A stretch of DNA of 64,000 bases from Psychromonas ossibalaenae ATCC BAA-1528. Its GTDB lineage: Bacteria; Pseudomonadota; Gammaproteobacteria; Enterobacterales; Psychromonadaceae. Where the stretch lies: assembly GCF_000381745.1 (NCBI RefSeq), contig NZ_KB906989.1, positions 1 through 64,000 of the forward strand, given 5' to 3'. Position 1 is the first letter of the stretch, and every line of letters starts with the position of its first letter. The notes under the pieces are model-generated. The model saw only the letters and a list, made by a program, of their open reading frames with translations. It had not been told where the DNA came from and did no database searches. Both the position numbers and the translations under genes were made by a program. This document shows, piece after piece, positions 55,835-64,000 of this stretch.

Positions 55835-56871
55835 CAGATATTCAAGTAACAACGACCGAGTCCCAAAATAATGAAAGCGTCATGTTCAGCTTTGGTGAGC
55901 CCGAGATAATGAACAAAGACTTCACTAACTATGAATACAGTGAGCTTTTTTACAATTATGCTGAAGATTATTGGGAGCCGCCGCTAGACCGAAAAGGACT
56001 CAATAAATTAACCAGGGCGAATGCTTATCACGGCTCTATTTTAATGGCACGACGAAACATGATTGCGGGCCGGTATCAAAAAGGCGGCATGACAAAGCAG
56101 CAGATGCAGTCCTGTGTACACGACTTTTTAGAATGCGGCGATGCCGGTATCCTTAAATTAAGAAATCACTTCGGTCAAGTTATCGGCCTGCACCCGCTGC
56201 CTTCAATGTATCTGCGCAAAAATAAAAAAGGCGATTTCTGGCTGCTTGAGCGTGATGATAAAAAACGTAAATACAAAAAAGAAGATGTGATTTTTATTAA
56301 GCAGTATGACCCGGTTCAACAGGTTTATGGCGGGCCCGATTATTTAGGCTGTGTGCAGTCAGCATTGTTAAGCAATGATGCCACCACTTTTAGGCGCCGT
56401 TATTACAAAAACGGGCTGCATATGGGCTTTATTTTCTATGCTACGGATCCGAATTTAAGCAAAGAGGATGAAGAAGATTTAAAAGAAAAAATGACATCAA
56501 GCCGAGGAGTCGGAAATTTTCGCTCTATGTTTGTGAACATTCCCAATGGTAAAGAAAAAGGTATTCAGCTGATCCCCGTTGGTGATATTGCCACCAAGGA
56601 TGAATTTGAGAATATAAAAAACATTACCGCACAAGAAGTCCTCACCGGCCATCGCTTTCCTGTCGAACTGGCGGCCATTATACCTAATGGCGGTACACGT
56701 GGTGACCCAATCAAATTTAACTACGTGTATAACGAAAATGAAGTGATCCCCGCCTGCCAGATTTTAATGGACTCCATCAACAGTGACCCGGAAATCCCAA
56801 AACACCTGCAGTTTGAGTTTGATATAAGCAATGAAATGGCAGCCCCTGGTACAACAAGCTTAAATCAGTAA
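55831..56871 (+). CDS. portal protein (gpQ-like)
   Basis: 346 residues from ATG 55831 (ATGA overlap with terminase). PBSX/P2-type portal motifs: [56 protein letters not shown] and [18 protein letters not shown]. It forms the dodecameric entry ring of the capsid. It is the last gene of the rightward unit and is followed by the 0.7-kb non-coding stretch. Confidence 0.92.
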   Translation: MTDIQVTTTESQNNESVMFSFGEPEIMNKDFTNYEYSELFYNYAEDYWEPPLDRKGLNKLTRANAYHGSILMARRNMIAGRYQKGGMTKQQMQSCVHDFLECGDAGILKLRNHFGQVIGLHPLPSMYLRKNKKGDFWLLERDDKKRKYKKEDVIFIKQYDPVQQVYGGPDYLGCVQSALLSNDATTFRRRYYKNGLHMGFIFYATDPNLSKEDEEDLKEKMTSSRGVGNFRSMFVNIPNGKEKGIQLIPVGDIATKDEFENIKNITAQEVLTGHRFPVELAAIIPNGGTRGDPIKFNYVYNENEVIPACQILMDSINSDPEIPKHLQFEFDISNEMAAPGTTSLNQ

Positions 56872-57605
56872 GTAAAAAAAGACCCCTACATCGTAGCAGA
56901 GGCCAAAGTAAGTGGCTACTAAAGACCACTTGCCTTAATGATAGACAATAATTATATTTAATCAAATAAACATCTTTGATTTTGATATATTTATATCTCA
57001 ATTAGCGGTGATATTTTTGAAATAAAATGAAATTCTTGTTTAGGCCTGAAATTCTCTTCAGGCCCCATAAACACTGGCCTGCGCGATCCTTTTCAGATCT
57101 TGCAATTTCAACGAGATCTTTCCTAAAAAGCCACGGAAAATTTAAAATACATTACTTATCAGCACCTTAAATATAAACAAGCGATTTACTGACTGCATGT
57201 TTTTTCAAAAAACTGAAATTTATTTCAATTTACGAAATTTTATATCGGGCAAAATAAGCGTTTTTAAGCGATCTTTAAGATCGCAAAGCCCCGCACCATA
57301 TAAGGTCTGAACACCCGTATGAGGTTACACTAGCCCCCTTAAATTTCATGAATTCAAAACTGAAAAAAAAACGCATCACAAACTGCGCAGGTGTGTGAGG
57401 GGTGTGCGTTTTCCGTGGCGTAGACTCTCCCTTCCGTGAGTCCGTCAGAATTATTTATAACATTTTTGGCGCGAGAATTTTGGAGGGTGCAGTCATTCGA
57501 CGACTTAACCAGGGCGGTAAACAATGATGAGATATCAATACGTTATAGCTGTACATAAACACAGCGCATATCATATACTGGGGAGGTCAGTCAGTGAGGT
57601 GTCTT
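56872..57605. other. non-coding 0.7-kb stretch, cos candidate region
   Basis: No convincing gene. It holds a perfect 8-bp hairpin GGCCTGAA/TTCAGGCC (57043-57064), a 17-bp palindrome GCGATCTTTAAGATCGC (57268-57284), several more GATCTT words at 57090-57120, and a G-rich stretch (GCGCAGGTGTGTGAGGGGTG at 57389-57408) beside GGCGTAGACTCTCCC. In P2 the cos site lies just outside the portal gene, so the G-rich part is a cos candidate. The palindrome could be a regulator site. Confidence 0.45.
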
Positions 57606-57857
57606 ATGAGAATTCTTTGTCCGGAATGCGGTGAAAAAAGCAGTATCCAGAAGTCCAATAGAATATCGTTAGGGTATTCAGATTTATATTGTAGTTGTCA
57701 TGACCCAGAATGTGGTCATTCCTTTGTTATGAACCTGTCGTTCAGTCACACATTAAGCCCGTCTGCTAAAACGTCTACCCAGTTAGCTTTTGAGTTATTA
57801 AAAACGTTAGCCCCCAGTCAGCAACAAGAGCTTAAAGCACAACTTTCTTTGCTTTAA
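57606..57857 (+). CDS. Ogr/Delta-type late gene activator
   Basis: 83 residues from ATG 57606 with GAGG six bases upstream; the GTG at 57594 is less likely. The zinc-finger pattern CPECGEKSSIQKSNRISLGY then YCSCHDPECGHSFV matches Ogr/Delta/B proteins, which bind upstream of P2 late promoters and contact the RNA polymerase alpha subunit. It is at the usual place beyond the portal gene side. Its C-terminal 30 residues are helical (TQLAFELLKTLAPSQQQELK). Confidence 0.87.
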   Translation: MRILCPECGEKSSIQKSNRISLGYSDLYCSCHDPECGHSFVMNLSFSHTLSPSAKTSTQLAFELLKTLAPSQQQELKAQLSLL

Positions 57858-58001
57858 TAAACAACTTCCATTAAAAAGCCCACTTAATTGTGGGTAACAC
57901 TGTTGTTAACGCCTCAAACACCGGTTTGGTAAAATTGGTGGCTTTTTTGGAACAAAAAAGATGATAGCTTTACCAAGTCCGCGTGCTTTGATTTGTTAAA
58001 T

Positions 58002-58625
58002 TTATCGCGCTATACCCCAAATTTGTCCTTGAGGTGTTTGGCAAAAACACTGCGAGCCTTTTGATATTTGATTAAAAAGCTGACAAGGACCGTAATTCGT
58101 GGCGCAGAAAGTGGCGGGAAGAAATGGAGTAAAATCAAAATTCACCTTTCCGCATCTCGCTATTGTTTGAGCTCTTTCTAATCCTGAAGGGTAATTACCT
58201 TGCATATAAAGCCCCTGACTTGCAAACTGGCGAATTGTCCTGTCGAGATCGGCATAGTTCTTACTGCGACTCAACGCACGTGCTGCCCAGCAGTCAGACT
58301 GTAGCTCTTGATCCCTAGTGGCCCAGAACTGTGTTTTTCTAAACCACATTCCTTGAGGGGTAACATGACCATTCATGTGATGTCCACACTCATGCGCTAA
58401 AGTAAACACTCTAGACATACTCCAGTTACCTAAAACACTTGGATCTGCATATATAACCGGCCCTATCTGGTCAATTGACGCAGAAGCTCCTTGAGGATTA
58501 CTTACAGAAATAACCCTAATACCACAAAATTGATCCCAACCAGAAAACATAGCAACTTGGGAGTTGGCTGTTGATGCAAAGAAACATGCCAATAGAAAAA
58601 TAAATATAAAACTTCGAGCTTTCAT
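58002..58625 (-). CDS. secreted zinc metallopeptidase-like protein (phage cargo)
   Basis: 207 residues. A clear Sec signal (MKARSFIFIFLLACFFASTA, likely cleavage near ANS-Q) precedes a short gluzincin-like core: LAHECGHHMNGH gives His78, Glu79 and His82, and DQELQSDCWAARAL gives the third ligand candidate Glu107. This spacing recalls the neutral zinc peptidase family of YpfJ. The C-terminal part has six cysteines, likely disulfide-bonded. It lies in the cargo site between Ogr and replication genes and has no role in the phage particle that I can see. It may be a periplasmic or exported effector or a lysogenic-conversion factor. Confidence 0.7.
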   Translation of the reverse strand: MKARSFIFIFLLACFFASTANSQVAMFSGWDQFCGIRVISVSNPQGASASIDQIGPVIYADPSVLGNWSMSRVFTLAHECGHHMNGHVTPQGMWFRKTQFWATRDQELQSDCWAARALSRSKNYADLDRTIRQFASQGLYMQGNYPSGLERAQTIARCGKVNFDFTPFLPATFCATNYGPCQLFNQISKGSQCFCQTPQGQIWGIAR

Positions 58626-58653
58626 TTTTATACCTCTATCTTATAAAGTTAAA

Positions 58654-59469
58654 TTAGCTACCACAGTTTGCAGTGGCTCCAATCAGGAATTTTGACTGAG
58701 CAACCAACTGATTCTTAACTGGACTATTAGGGATTTGGGGTAATAGTAGCCTTACAGCATCAATTTTTTCTTTGGCTGCTTTACAATCTCCAAAGCCTAC
58801 CTCCACCTGAGCCCACTGAAGATATGTGTTGGCGTTTGTCACTAATTTTTTAAATTCAATTTCTCCAGAAAATTTTGGGCCTAAATAAATATTGGCAGCT
58901 TCACCCATCATTTTTCTCGTTTCAATGACGTTTCCCTTTATCATATATATCCCTGCAACAGCCCTAAGCGATCCGGCGGCAATAGTGGAGTCCGTTGCTC
59001 TGGAATAACTCAAAAGATATGCCTCAAGTGCCTCGTCATACATATATGAACTGCTCAGTGCTTGGCCTATAGCCATATACTCAACATCCAAAACAGTATT
59101 TTTTCCAAATAAGCTACTTTCTAGTCTATTAATTACAGCGAGGGCCTGCTGGGATAAAATGGAGTTTTTGGTATTGTATTGAGCGGAAAGGGCTGAAATA
59201 GTATTAGAATCATTTGCATATTTTTTTGTGATTTCTGCGAAATCTTCATTCATTTTTACTATTTCGCTAATAATAGTTCTTAGCTCTATTCGTGACGCCA
59301 AATAGTCATCATGAGAACCTTTTATGTAAGACGTTAATGAAGTAAATACTGTAAAGACAAGTGCTACTAAGGGAATTAATATTGATACATTTCGATACCA
59401 TAAAAGCTTTTCTTTTTTTTGAGTACTATCTGTTTCTGCTATTGTTGTAATATTATCTTCCATTTTCAT
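58654..59469 (-). CDS. membrane-anchored helical (TPR-like) protein (phage cargo)
   Basis: 271 residues. A cytoplasmic N-terminus of about 25 residues, one membrane segment (VSILIPLVALVFTVFTSLTSY), then a long helical periplasmic part. Residues of the second half look like TPR helices (EYMAIGQALSSSYMYDEALEAYLLSYSRA, TYLQWAQVEVGFGDCKAAKEKIDAV). No enzyme motif is seen. It is followed 28 bp later by the metallopeptidase gene on the same strand, so the two probably form one operon. I do not recognise the family. Confidence 0.65.
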   Translation of the reverse strand: MKMEDNITTIAETDSTQKKEKLLWYRNVSILIPLVALVFTVFTSLTSYIKGSHDDYLASRIELRTIISEIVKMNEDFAEITKKYANDSNTISALSAQYNTKNSILSQQALAVINRLESSLFGKNTVLDVEYMAIGQALSSSYMYDEALEAYLLSYSRATDSTIAAGSLRAVAGIYMIKGNVIETRKMMGEAANIYLGPKFSGEIEFKKLVTNANTYLQWAQVEVGFGDCKAAKEKIDAVRLLLPQIPNSPVKNQLVAQSKFLIGATANCGS

Positions 59470-59495
59470 TGACCCTTTCTTTATTTACGAAATTT

Positions 59496-59755
59496 AACAT
59501 CTTATTAGACGAAATAATTCCATATTTACGGTGGGAACACGGAAAACAAGCAATACTGAAAATTAATAGTATCAAGCCTTGCCTTTTGCTTTAGTAAATG
59601 AAAAACAAGACTTGACGCTATTTGTAGCTAATCTCATTTACTATGTTAGACACAATCTTAAATATAACTATTACACTCTATTACACCATCAGAATCTAAA
59701 AGGACTAACATCTTATTAGGTGGAATTTTTCCGTATTTATGGTGGAAACACGGAA
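59496..59755. repeat. two 49-bp direct repeats flanking an AT-rich spacer
   Basis: Copies at 59496-59544 and 59707-59755 agree at 41 of 49 positions with no gaps, both starting AACATCTTATTAG and ending AACACGGAA. Each contains an inner TTCC...GGAA inverted half. The first lies just upstream of the cargo operon and the second just past the end of the early operon. The 162 bp between holds no gene. Confidence 0.75.
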
Positions 59756-59781
59756 TTATTTACAGGGTAATTTTGAATGTT

Positions 59782-59994
59782 TTAGTAAACAGTTATGTAC
59801 TCCCCATCAAGCCCTTCCGTACCAATATTCAAACACCGTTCAACCTCTTCGGCCCCAATCTTAGAGAGGTTTTTATCAACAATTCGGCCCCCAACCTTCA
59901 ACACTTCATCGACAGTTAACGGCTTTGTTTCAAGATTAGGGATCCATACAACTATTAAAAGTTGTTTTGCTACCTTAATTTTTTTAACTCGCAT
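59782..59994 (-). CDS. small phage protein after the replication gene
   Basis: 70 residues, beginning MRVKKIKVAKQLLIVVWIPN. It is a mixed alpha/beta sequence with an acidic C-terminal half (KIGAEEVERCLNIGTEGLDGEY). It starts 3 bp after the stop of the upstream small gene on the same strand. No motif is recognised. It is probably a phage accessory gene at the end of the early operon. Confidence 0.5.
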   Translation of the reverse strand: MRVKKIKVAKQLLIVVWIPNLETKPLTVDEVLKVGGRIVDKNLSKIGAEEVERCLNIGTEGLDGEYITVY

Positions 59995-59997
59995 TGA

Positions 59998-60258
59998 TTA
60001 ACCTTTCCGGTTTGCATAGGCGTTATAATTAGACTTACTTGATTTGTCTTCTTTCCACCTCTCACGTTCAGCATACGGTAAAGAAGCGTTACTCGGTTTC
60101 AACTTAAACTCTGGCTCGGGGTGCCTACTAAACTCTCTTTCCAGCCTATTTATCCGCTCAACTGTAGGTTCCAAATTATGCTTAATTAGGTAATTATTAA
60201 CTAAACTATTTACATATATTCCATTCTCATCGTAAAAACCATAATCAATATCTTTCAT
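59998..60258 (-). CDS. small phage protein overlapping the replication gene
   Basis: 86 residues from ATG 60258 (GTG 60261 possible). It is polar: DIDYGFYDENGIYVNSLVNN, then NRLEREFSRHPEPEFKLKPS. The start lies inside the end of the replication gene, which suggests coupling. The function is unknown. Confidence 0.55.
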   Translation of the reverse strand: MKDIDYGFYDENGIYVNSLVNNYLIKHNLEPTVERINRLEREFSRHPEPEFKLKPSNASLPYAERERWKEDKSSKSNYNAYANRKG

Positions 60259-62785
60259 CACCTTTTACCCCTGCTTTTGTCTCAATTAACTCAATATTTT
60301 TCTTTTCAGCCCACGCTTTCACCATGGCTAAACGGCTAGCAGTGTTTACCTCAATCGAAAGCAGTGCTTCGTGGTCTACCGATGGATCACAATTAAAATC
60401 ACAGCCATAGTTATGCAATGCACTGTAACTGGTACGCCAGCCTGAATCCCGATAGCACAGTTTTAACTTGTCCCCACGTTCAGCTAAAGCTTCGTCTAAA
60501 TTCTTCATATCATAAATACGATCTTTTCTTGATTTATGCTGATGCTCAGGCAAAAATTCATTACTTCCTAGTTTTCTAGCCTTTGCGGGTGTATTAATTA
60601 AATCTTCAATGTACACATATGAAAGATCACGCACATCTTCCCAAATATCGACCGAATATAACCCTCTATCTAGATATGACTGCTTCAATTTGGCTTTTCT
60701 TTGCCGCTTTATGTCACCCTTAACTGTTGTTTCAAGAACCAGGGTTGAACCCAGTAGAAAACGCTCAAATTCAGGTACTGAAACAGACTCTCCTTTCTGC
60801 TTAAATTCTGACCACAACCCTAATATTTCTGCGTCCACGAGACGTTCGCGTACAGTTATTGACAGAACTCCAAGGGAAAAACTGTCGTTTTTCTCAAGAG
60901 CCGCCACACTTCCTTTCTTCACTATCGACCAATTACCGTCATGTGTAATCATCGTTAATGAACGGCAAGAAAGACCTTTTAAAACCTTAACAGCCTCGCC
61001 GTTATCATTAACTTTTGGGCAATAAGCTATCTGCACAGGTCTATCACTGCGCTTACAATGCAGTCCGCCCATCGCATCAATAAACATGCTCCAGTTACCG
61101 GCATCGGCGGCAAAGCGCACCAACTCTACCGGATCTTTTTCGCGCTTTAAGGTGAAAAAATCTTTAATCTCAGGAGTGTATTTTTCACCAGCTTCTTTCG
61201 CTTGCTCCTTAGCTGCTTTCACAACAGGATCCTGCTCTAGGCGCCTTGATTCACGGTAGACAGTAACGGGAGGACCGCCTATCTGCTGAAACTGACGAAT
61301 ACGATGGAGCTTTGACCACGCACAGGCGGCAAAGGCCAGCTTGTTTGCAGGCTCACCATCTTCAACATTTTCCACCTGATAACCATCCACATTTTTAGCA
61401 ATATATTTGGCGATATAAGCAGTAGCACTGCCAAACTTTTCATCAATACGCACATATTTCACACGTTTCTCTATGCGCTCAGTCAGAGGAGTAATGAGCT
61501 GCTTCTCATCAAATTCACTTAGCTCTGGAAACCAATATTCCTTAGATGCTTTTCTTACAACCAGCTTATTCCATGCATCAAACTCATCATTATTTGCATT
61601 CAGCTCTTCACGGTCGGCCTGGGTGAAATAATCAGAAATAACAAAGCGGATAAACTGCTCTTGTTCCGGTTTAAAGAAGAAAAGTGCATGCCAGTGTGGT
61701 GCTGCATCATGGTGGGGTTCACACACTCGAAAGCCGGCTAATTGAATACCGTGATTACCCAACTTAGTACGGACCCGTTTCCAAACTGAATTTAAGTAGT
61801 CCTGCGTTTCTCTGGGTGAGGCACCTTTGTATTTGGGATTGTCAGAAACCTTGCCATTGGCTTTGGTTCTGCAGGGGTGATATTGCGAGGGGGCGGTAAT
61901 AGTGAAAAAGCCACCGATTAAATTATTCTGCTTCGCCCAGTTTTCAAAACCGCGCATTCTTACCATTAAATCATGACGGCGCAGTTCAGGATTAGCAATT
62001 GAGCCTTTATATATATCAAGCATTTCATGCTCTTCGCCCGTTACGTCATTACGAACAATCATGCTTTCCAGCATATCCATATTGGCAGCATGTCTTGCGT
62101 GCGCATCTCGTAATGCCTGCTGGCTAACGTAATTAGAAACACCTTTGCGAACATAACCACGTACTATCTGGCAATGTTCGCAAAACTGTCTATATGCATT
62201 CTCAATCTTATCTTTCCACCACTTAACATCTACTAAACGTTTAACATGACAATCCGCCTTTGCTTGCTCTTTTCGCGCTTCAAAAGCATCCTCACCTTCA
62301 TTCTCTTCCTGCTCTAAATGCAGACAAGGTAAATGCACGATAAATCCCCATTCATCAGCAACCGTCTGAGTTGCTTCTACACGTATTTTTGGGGAGATGC
62401 CCGAGCCTTTCATATCAACCATGGTTTGCAGGCATGCTTCAGCATGAAACACAGCCTGCATTTCTCGTCCGGTTTCAGTGGCTAATAAGCGCAGGTCAAC
62501 AGGAAAACTTTTAACTGAACGTTCAACGTTTGCAACTACCTTGCGAAACCAAATATTAGCGCTGCGTGCAGTGCCCTTGTTGGTCATGTGGTAATCCCAT
62601 TTTTTGACATACTGCTTATAAACAGAAGCAGCTAACTCAACCGGCAGACAGGCATTAAGTTTTTCAACAGCAAACTTTTCACAAATACTCCACTGACTTT
62701 GAGTTCCACAATGGGCGTTTTCTAATGTTTTTTCAGGGAGTTCTTGAAAGGCAAGTTTATACAAGGCGACCGCCTGTGAATGCAT
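60245..62785 (-). CDS. phage replication initiator, HUH endonuclease (gpA-like)
   Basis: 846 residues, near the P2 gpA length (761) but longer. The HUH motif is HWH at 364-366 in HHDAAPHWHALFFF, and the paired tyrosines are Y457 and Y461 in TAYIAKYIAKNVDGY, matching P2 gpA Tyr450/Tyr454. It should nick the phage origin, usually inside its own gene, and start rolling-circle replication with the host Rep helicase. The ATG at 62785 lies inside the upstream gene (29-base overlap) and has a weak ribosome site. Confidence 0.9.
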   Translation of the reverse strand: MHSQAVALYKLAFQELPEKTLENAHCGTQSQWSICEKFAVEKLNACLPVELAASVYKQYVKKWDYHMTNKGTARSANIWFRKVVANVERSVKSFPVDLRLLATETGREMQAVFHAEACLQTMVDMKGSGISPKIRVEATQTVADEWGFIVHLPCLHLEQEENEGEDAFEARKEQAKADCHVKRLVDVKWWKDKIENAYRQFCEHCQIVRGYVRKGVSNYVSQQALRDAHARHAANMDMLESMIVRNDVTGEEHEMLDIYKGSIANPELRRHDLMVRMRGFENWAKQNNLIGGFFTITAPSQYHPCRTKANGKVSDNPKYKGASPRETQDYLNSVWKRVRTKLGNHGIQLAGFRVCEPHHDAAPHWHALFFFKPEQEQFIRFVISDYFTQADREELNANNDEFDAWNKLVVRKASKEYWFPELSEFDEKQLITPLTERIEKRVKYVRIDEKFGSATAYIAKYIAKNVDGYQVENVEDGEPANKLAFAACAWSKLHRIRQFQQIGGPPVTVYRESRRLEQDPVVKAAKEQAKEAGEKYTPEIKDFFTLKREKDPVELVRFAADAGNWSMFIDAMGGLHCKRSDRPVQIAYCPKVNDNGEAVKVLKGLSCRSLTMITHDGNWSIVKKGSVAALEKNDSFSLGVLSITVRERLVDAEILGLWSEFKQKGESVSVPEFERFLLGSTLVLETTVKGDIKRQRKAKLKQSYLDRGLYSVDIWEDVRDLSYVYIEDLINTPAKARKLGSNEFLPEHQHKSRKDRIYDMKNLDEALAERGDKLKLCYRDSGWRTSYSALHNYGCDFNCDPSVDHEALLSIEVNTASRLAMVKAWAEKKNIELIETKAGVKGDERY

Positions 62786-62996
62786 CGAGAATATTCACAT
62801 CACAGTCAGCCAAATACATCACAGCAAAATAGAGTTTATCCAACACCGGCACACTCATTTCACTCACACGTAACTGCGCCACATGTTTAGGTAAGTCGCC
62901 CTGCTTGCAGATATAGGCTTTTTCATGCTCAGGTAAATCATCCCAAGCACCAGGACGAACTTTTAACACCAATTTTTTAAGGTATTTCTTAGCCAC
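62757..62996 (-). CDS. small early phage protein
   Basis: 79 residues from GTG 62996. It contains GAWDDLPEHEKAYICKQGDLPKHVAQL and DKLYFAVMYLADCDVNILDA. It is coupled to the replication gene by a 29-base overlap. Its function is unknown. The upstream stop is 6 bp away. Confidence 0.6.
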   Translation of the reverse strand: MAKKYLKKLVLKVRPGAWDDLPEHEKAYICKQGDLPKHVAQLRVSEMSVPVLDKLYFAVMYLADCDVNILDAFTGGRLV

Positions 62997-63002
62997 TGAA
63001 AC

Positions 63003-63293
63003 CTACCCAAAATCACTAAATGAAAGTTTGTTAAACATATTAGCGGCACTCTGAATACGTTTGATGGCATTAAAGATTGCCTTACGCGTATCAGGCTTCA
63101 TTTCTGACAAAGGCTTATCAGCAAGCTGACTCTGGAACCCTGCTTCTTTACAAAACATGACTCGCTCTTTTGAGGTTAATGAGTTCCACATATTTTCACC
63201 GTAATTAATGGTGTTCTGTGAGCTCATCATTGCGTGAATTTGCGTGAGGTGCTGACTTGCGACTTCTGGCGAGGCTACATTGTTAAATCTCAT
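63003..63293 (-). CDS. small early phage protein
   Basis: 96 residues, mainly helical: NMWNSLTSKERVMFCKEAGFQSQLADKPLSEM then RKAIFNAIKRIQSAANMF. The ATG overlaps the upstream stop by ATGA. SKERVMFCKEAGF resembles the HEKAYICKQGDL segment of the next gene and the RFERRAFIEAVS segment of the gene at 63697, so these small genes may be related. Function unknown. Confidence 0.6.
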   Translation of the reverse strand: MRFNNVASPEVASQHLTQIHAMMSSQNTINYGENMWNSLTSKERVMFCKEAGFQSQLADKPLSEMKPDTRKAIFNAIKRIQSAANMFNKLSFSDFG

Positions 63294-63694
63294 ACTGCCC
63301 CCATCGCTAAATCTTTTGCATCAGCAACCAGCTCTATTAATAAATCTTCCAGTACCTTTAACTGCTCCAGCGACGTTGGTTTATCCAAATAAATTTCCTC
63401 AATAAAAACCACATTCGGATTTTTATAATCGGAGTCGGCAGGTTGAACACGCACATTAAGCTTTTTAACATGTGGTGAATATGAGGTCTGGATATGCAGT
63501 ACTTCAGCATTCAACATCGCTAGCGTCATAATGGAATTCACCATACTGTAAACCGCCTCCTCACTTTCACTGTGCGTGTTCACTGTCGGCACTGCTTTTA
63601 CATTCGGCTTTGTACCACCTTTAGCAAAAACTAACCCCATGCCAGGTAACATGGCGCTGTGGTTTGTTGTTAGATTATTATTTTCTACTCGCAT
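63290..63694 (-). CDS. early phage protein of unknown function
   Basis: 134 residues. It includes SMVNSIMTLAMLNAEVLHIQTSYSPHVKKLNVRVQP and LDKPTSLEQLKVLEDLLIELVADAKDLAMG. No motif is recognised. It is coupled to the next gene by ATGA and starts 2 bp after the gene upstream stops. It is part of the early operon leading to the replication gene. Confidence 0.6.
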   Translation of the reverse strand: MRVENNNLTTNHSAMLPGMGLVFAKGGTKPNVKAVPTVNTHSESEEAVYSMVNSIMTLAMLNAEVLHIQTSYSPHVKKLNVRVQPADSDYKNPNVVFIEEIYLDKPTSLEQLKVLEDLLIELVADAKDLAMGAV

Positions 63695-63696
63695 GA

Positions 63697-63852
63697 TTAA
63701 ACTCCTTTCAGTAGTGGACGTTTCAGTGCCGATGATAAATTAGGTGATACCGCCTCAATAAAGGCGCGACGTTCAAAACGGCTCAATGCCATAATTAAAA
63801 TAAACGGGGCTGTTGCACCCATTTTTAAAGCTGTGCTATATTCGTTGGACAT
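63697..63852 (-). CDS. small early phage protein
   Basis: 51 residues from ATG 63852 with GGAG eight bases upstream; the frame to 63912 includes unlikely upstream sequence. MSNEYSTALKMGATAPFILI is followed by ALSRFERRAFIEAVSPNLS. It is the first gene of the early run in this window, and the 150 bp to the window end may hold its promoter. Function unknown. Confidence 0.55.
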   Translation of the reverse strand: MSNEYSTALKMGATAPFILIMALSRFERRAFIEAVSPNLSSALKRPLLKGV

Positions 63853-64000
63853 GATTGAGTCTCCAGATAAAGTTATGTACGTGATAATCAGAGTTACAGC
63901 TCTGGTTATCACACTCTCCTCACCTTATTATTTACTTCCTAAACACTCCCTAAGTTAATCCCGGTGCACCATTGGTAATGACAAAATCTGTTGCCATAGA

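Larger units (their letters stand above)
35543..64000. mobile_element. HP1/K139-type P2-group prophage, left part
   Basis: Phage genes begin directly after the tmRNA and run to the window end. Gene content and order follow the P2 plan: divergent portal/terminase ATPase versus scaffold-capsid-terminase endonuclease-head completion, then sheath, tube, chaperone with frameshift, tape, baseplate W-J-I, fibre and hub. An Ogr-type activator and an HUH replication protein are present. The sheath and tube are of the DUF2586/DUF2597 kind found in HP1-like phages. Integrase, repressor and attR are not in the window. All head and tail genes look intact, so the prophage may be functional. Confidence 0.9.

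Noticed and set aside
57880-57990. Terminator between the Ogr gene and the metallopeptidase gene
   Set aside because: A CCCAC/GTGGG stem at about 57889 lacks a T-run and the GGTGGCTTTTTT stretch lacks a good stem, so neither was called.
60245-62785. HUH endonuclease as an IS91 or IS200-type transposase
   Set aside because: The length, the Y-x3-Y pair, and the phage early-gene context match P2-type replication initiators; no transposon ends are seen.

Overview
The window reads as chromosome of a marine gammaproteobacterium, most like Psychromonas or a near relative in the Vibrio/Psychromonas/Shewanella area. This rests on protein resemblance, on the hemA-prfA-prmC-sirB2-sirB1-kdsA and ratA-rnfH/smpB-ssrA gene orders, on a DUF3389-like gene overlapping pepT, and on an HP1/K139-type prophage. 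No species call is possible from the sequence alone.

Layout: (1) 1-516: tail of an IS4-type transposase gene, a strong hairpin and a MITE-like element. (2) 0.5-12 kb: a sugar-uptake locus on the minus strand. It has a peptide-family ABC importer (binding protein, two permeases, two ATPases), an 1151-residue beta-glucan/disaccharide phosphorylase, a small cupin and, further upstream, a cytoplasmic GH30 glycosidase. Near-identical LacI-type palindromes precede the binding protein, the phosphorylase and the GH30 gene, so the three units look like one regulon; its repressor is not in the window. The likely substrate is a beta-gluco-oligosaccharide such as laminarin fragments (inference). (3) 12-20.8 kb: RNase HI, DUF3389-like gene, pepT, an AraC regulator divergent from tiny genes, pspBC, a chemoreceptor with an orphan binding-protein gene behind it, and a PfkB kinase. 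(4) 20.8-23.6 kb: metNIQ with two MetJ operators, one inside the promoter spacer. (5) 23.6-35.5 kb: a diguanylate cyclase, rlmM with a duplicated 5' end and a 52-bp tandem repeat, DUF423, then the conserved housekeeping block kdsA to hemA, bamE, rnfH, ratA, smpB and tmRNA.

(6) 35.5 kb to the window end: a P2-group prophage of HP1/K139 type, apparently inserted at the 3' end of ssrA. The gene order from left to right is baseplate hub/spike, fibre and fibre partner, baseplate I/J/W, tape measure, a tail chaperone with a textbook A-AAA-AAC frameshift site, a lysis-region cluster, tube, sheath, head completion, terminase small subunit, capsid and scaffold on the minus strand. Terminase ATPase and portal diverge on the plus strand. 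Then come a 0.7-kb non-coding stretch (cos candidate), an Ogr-type activator, a two-gene cargo module (secreted zinc metallopeptidase plus membrane-anchored helical protein), the HUH replication initiator and small early genes. Integrase, repressor and the far attachment site lie beyond the window. Most structural genes are chained by ATGA or TAATG overlaps.

The items most worth a second look are the cargo module at 58.0-59.5 kb with its 49-bp direct repeat, the beta-glucan regulon, the AraC/tiny-gene pair at 15.6-15.9 kb, the DUF5675 protein standing where an endolysin is expected, and the programmed frameshift.
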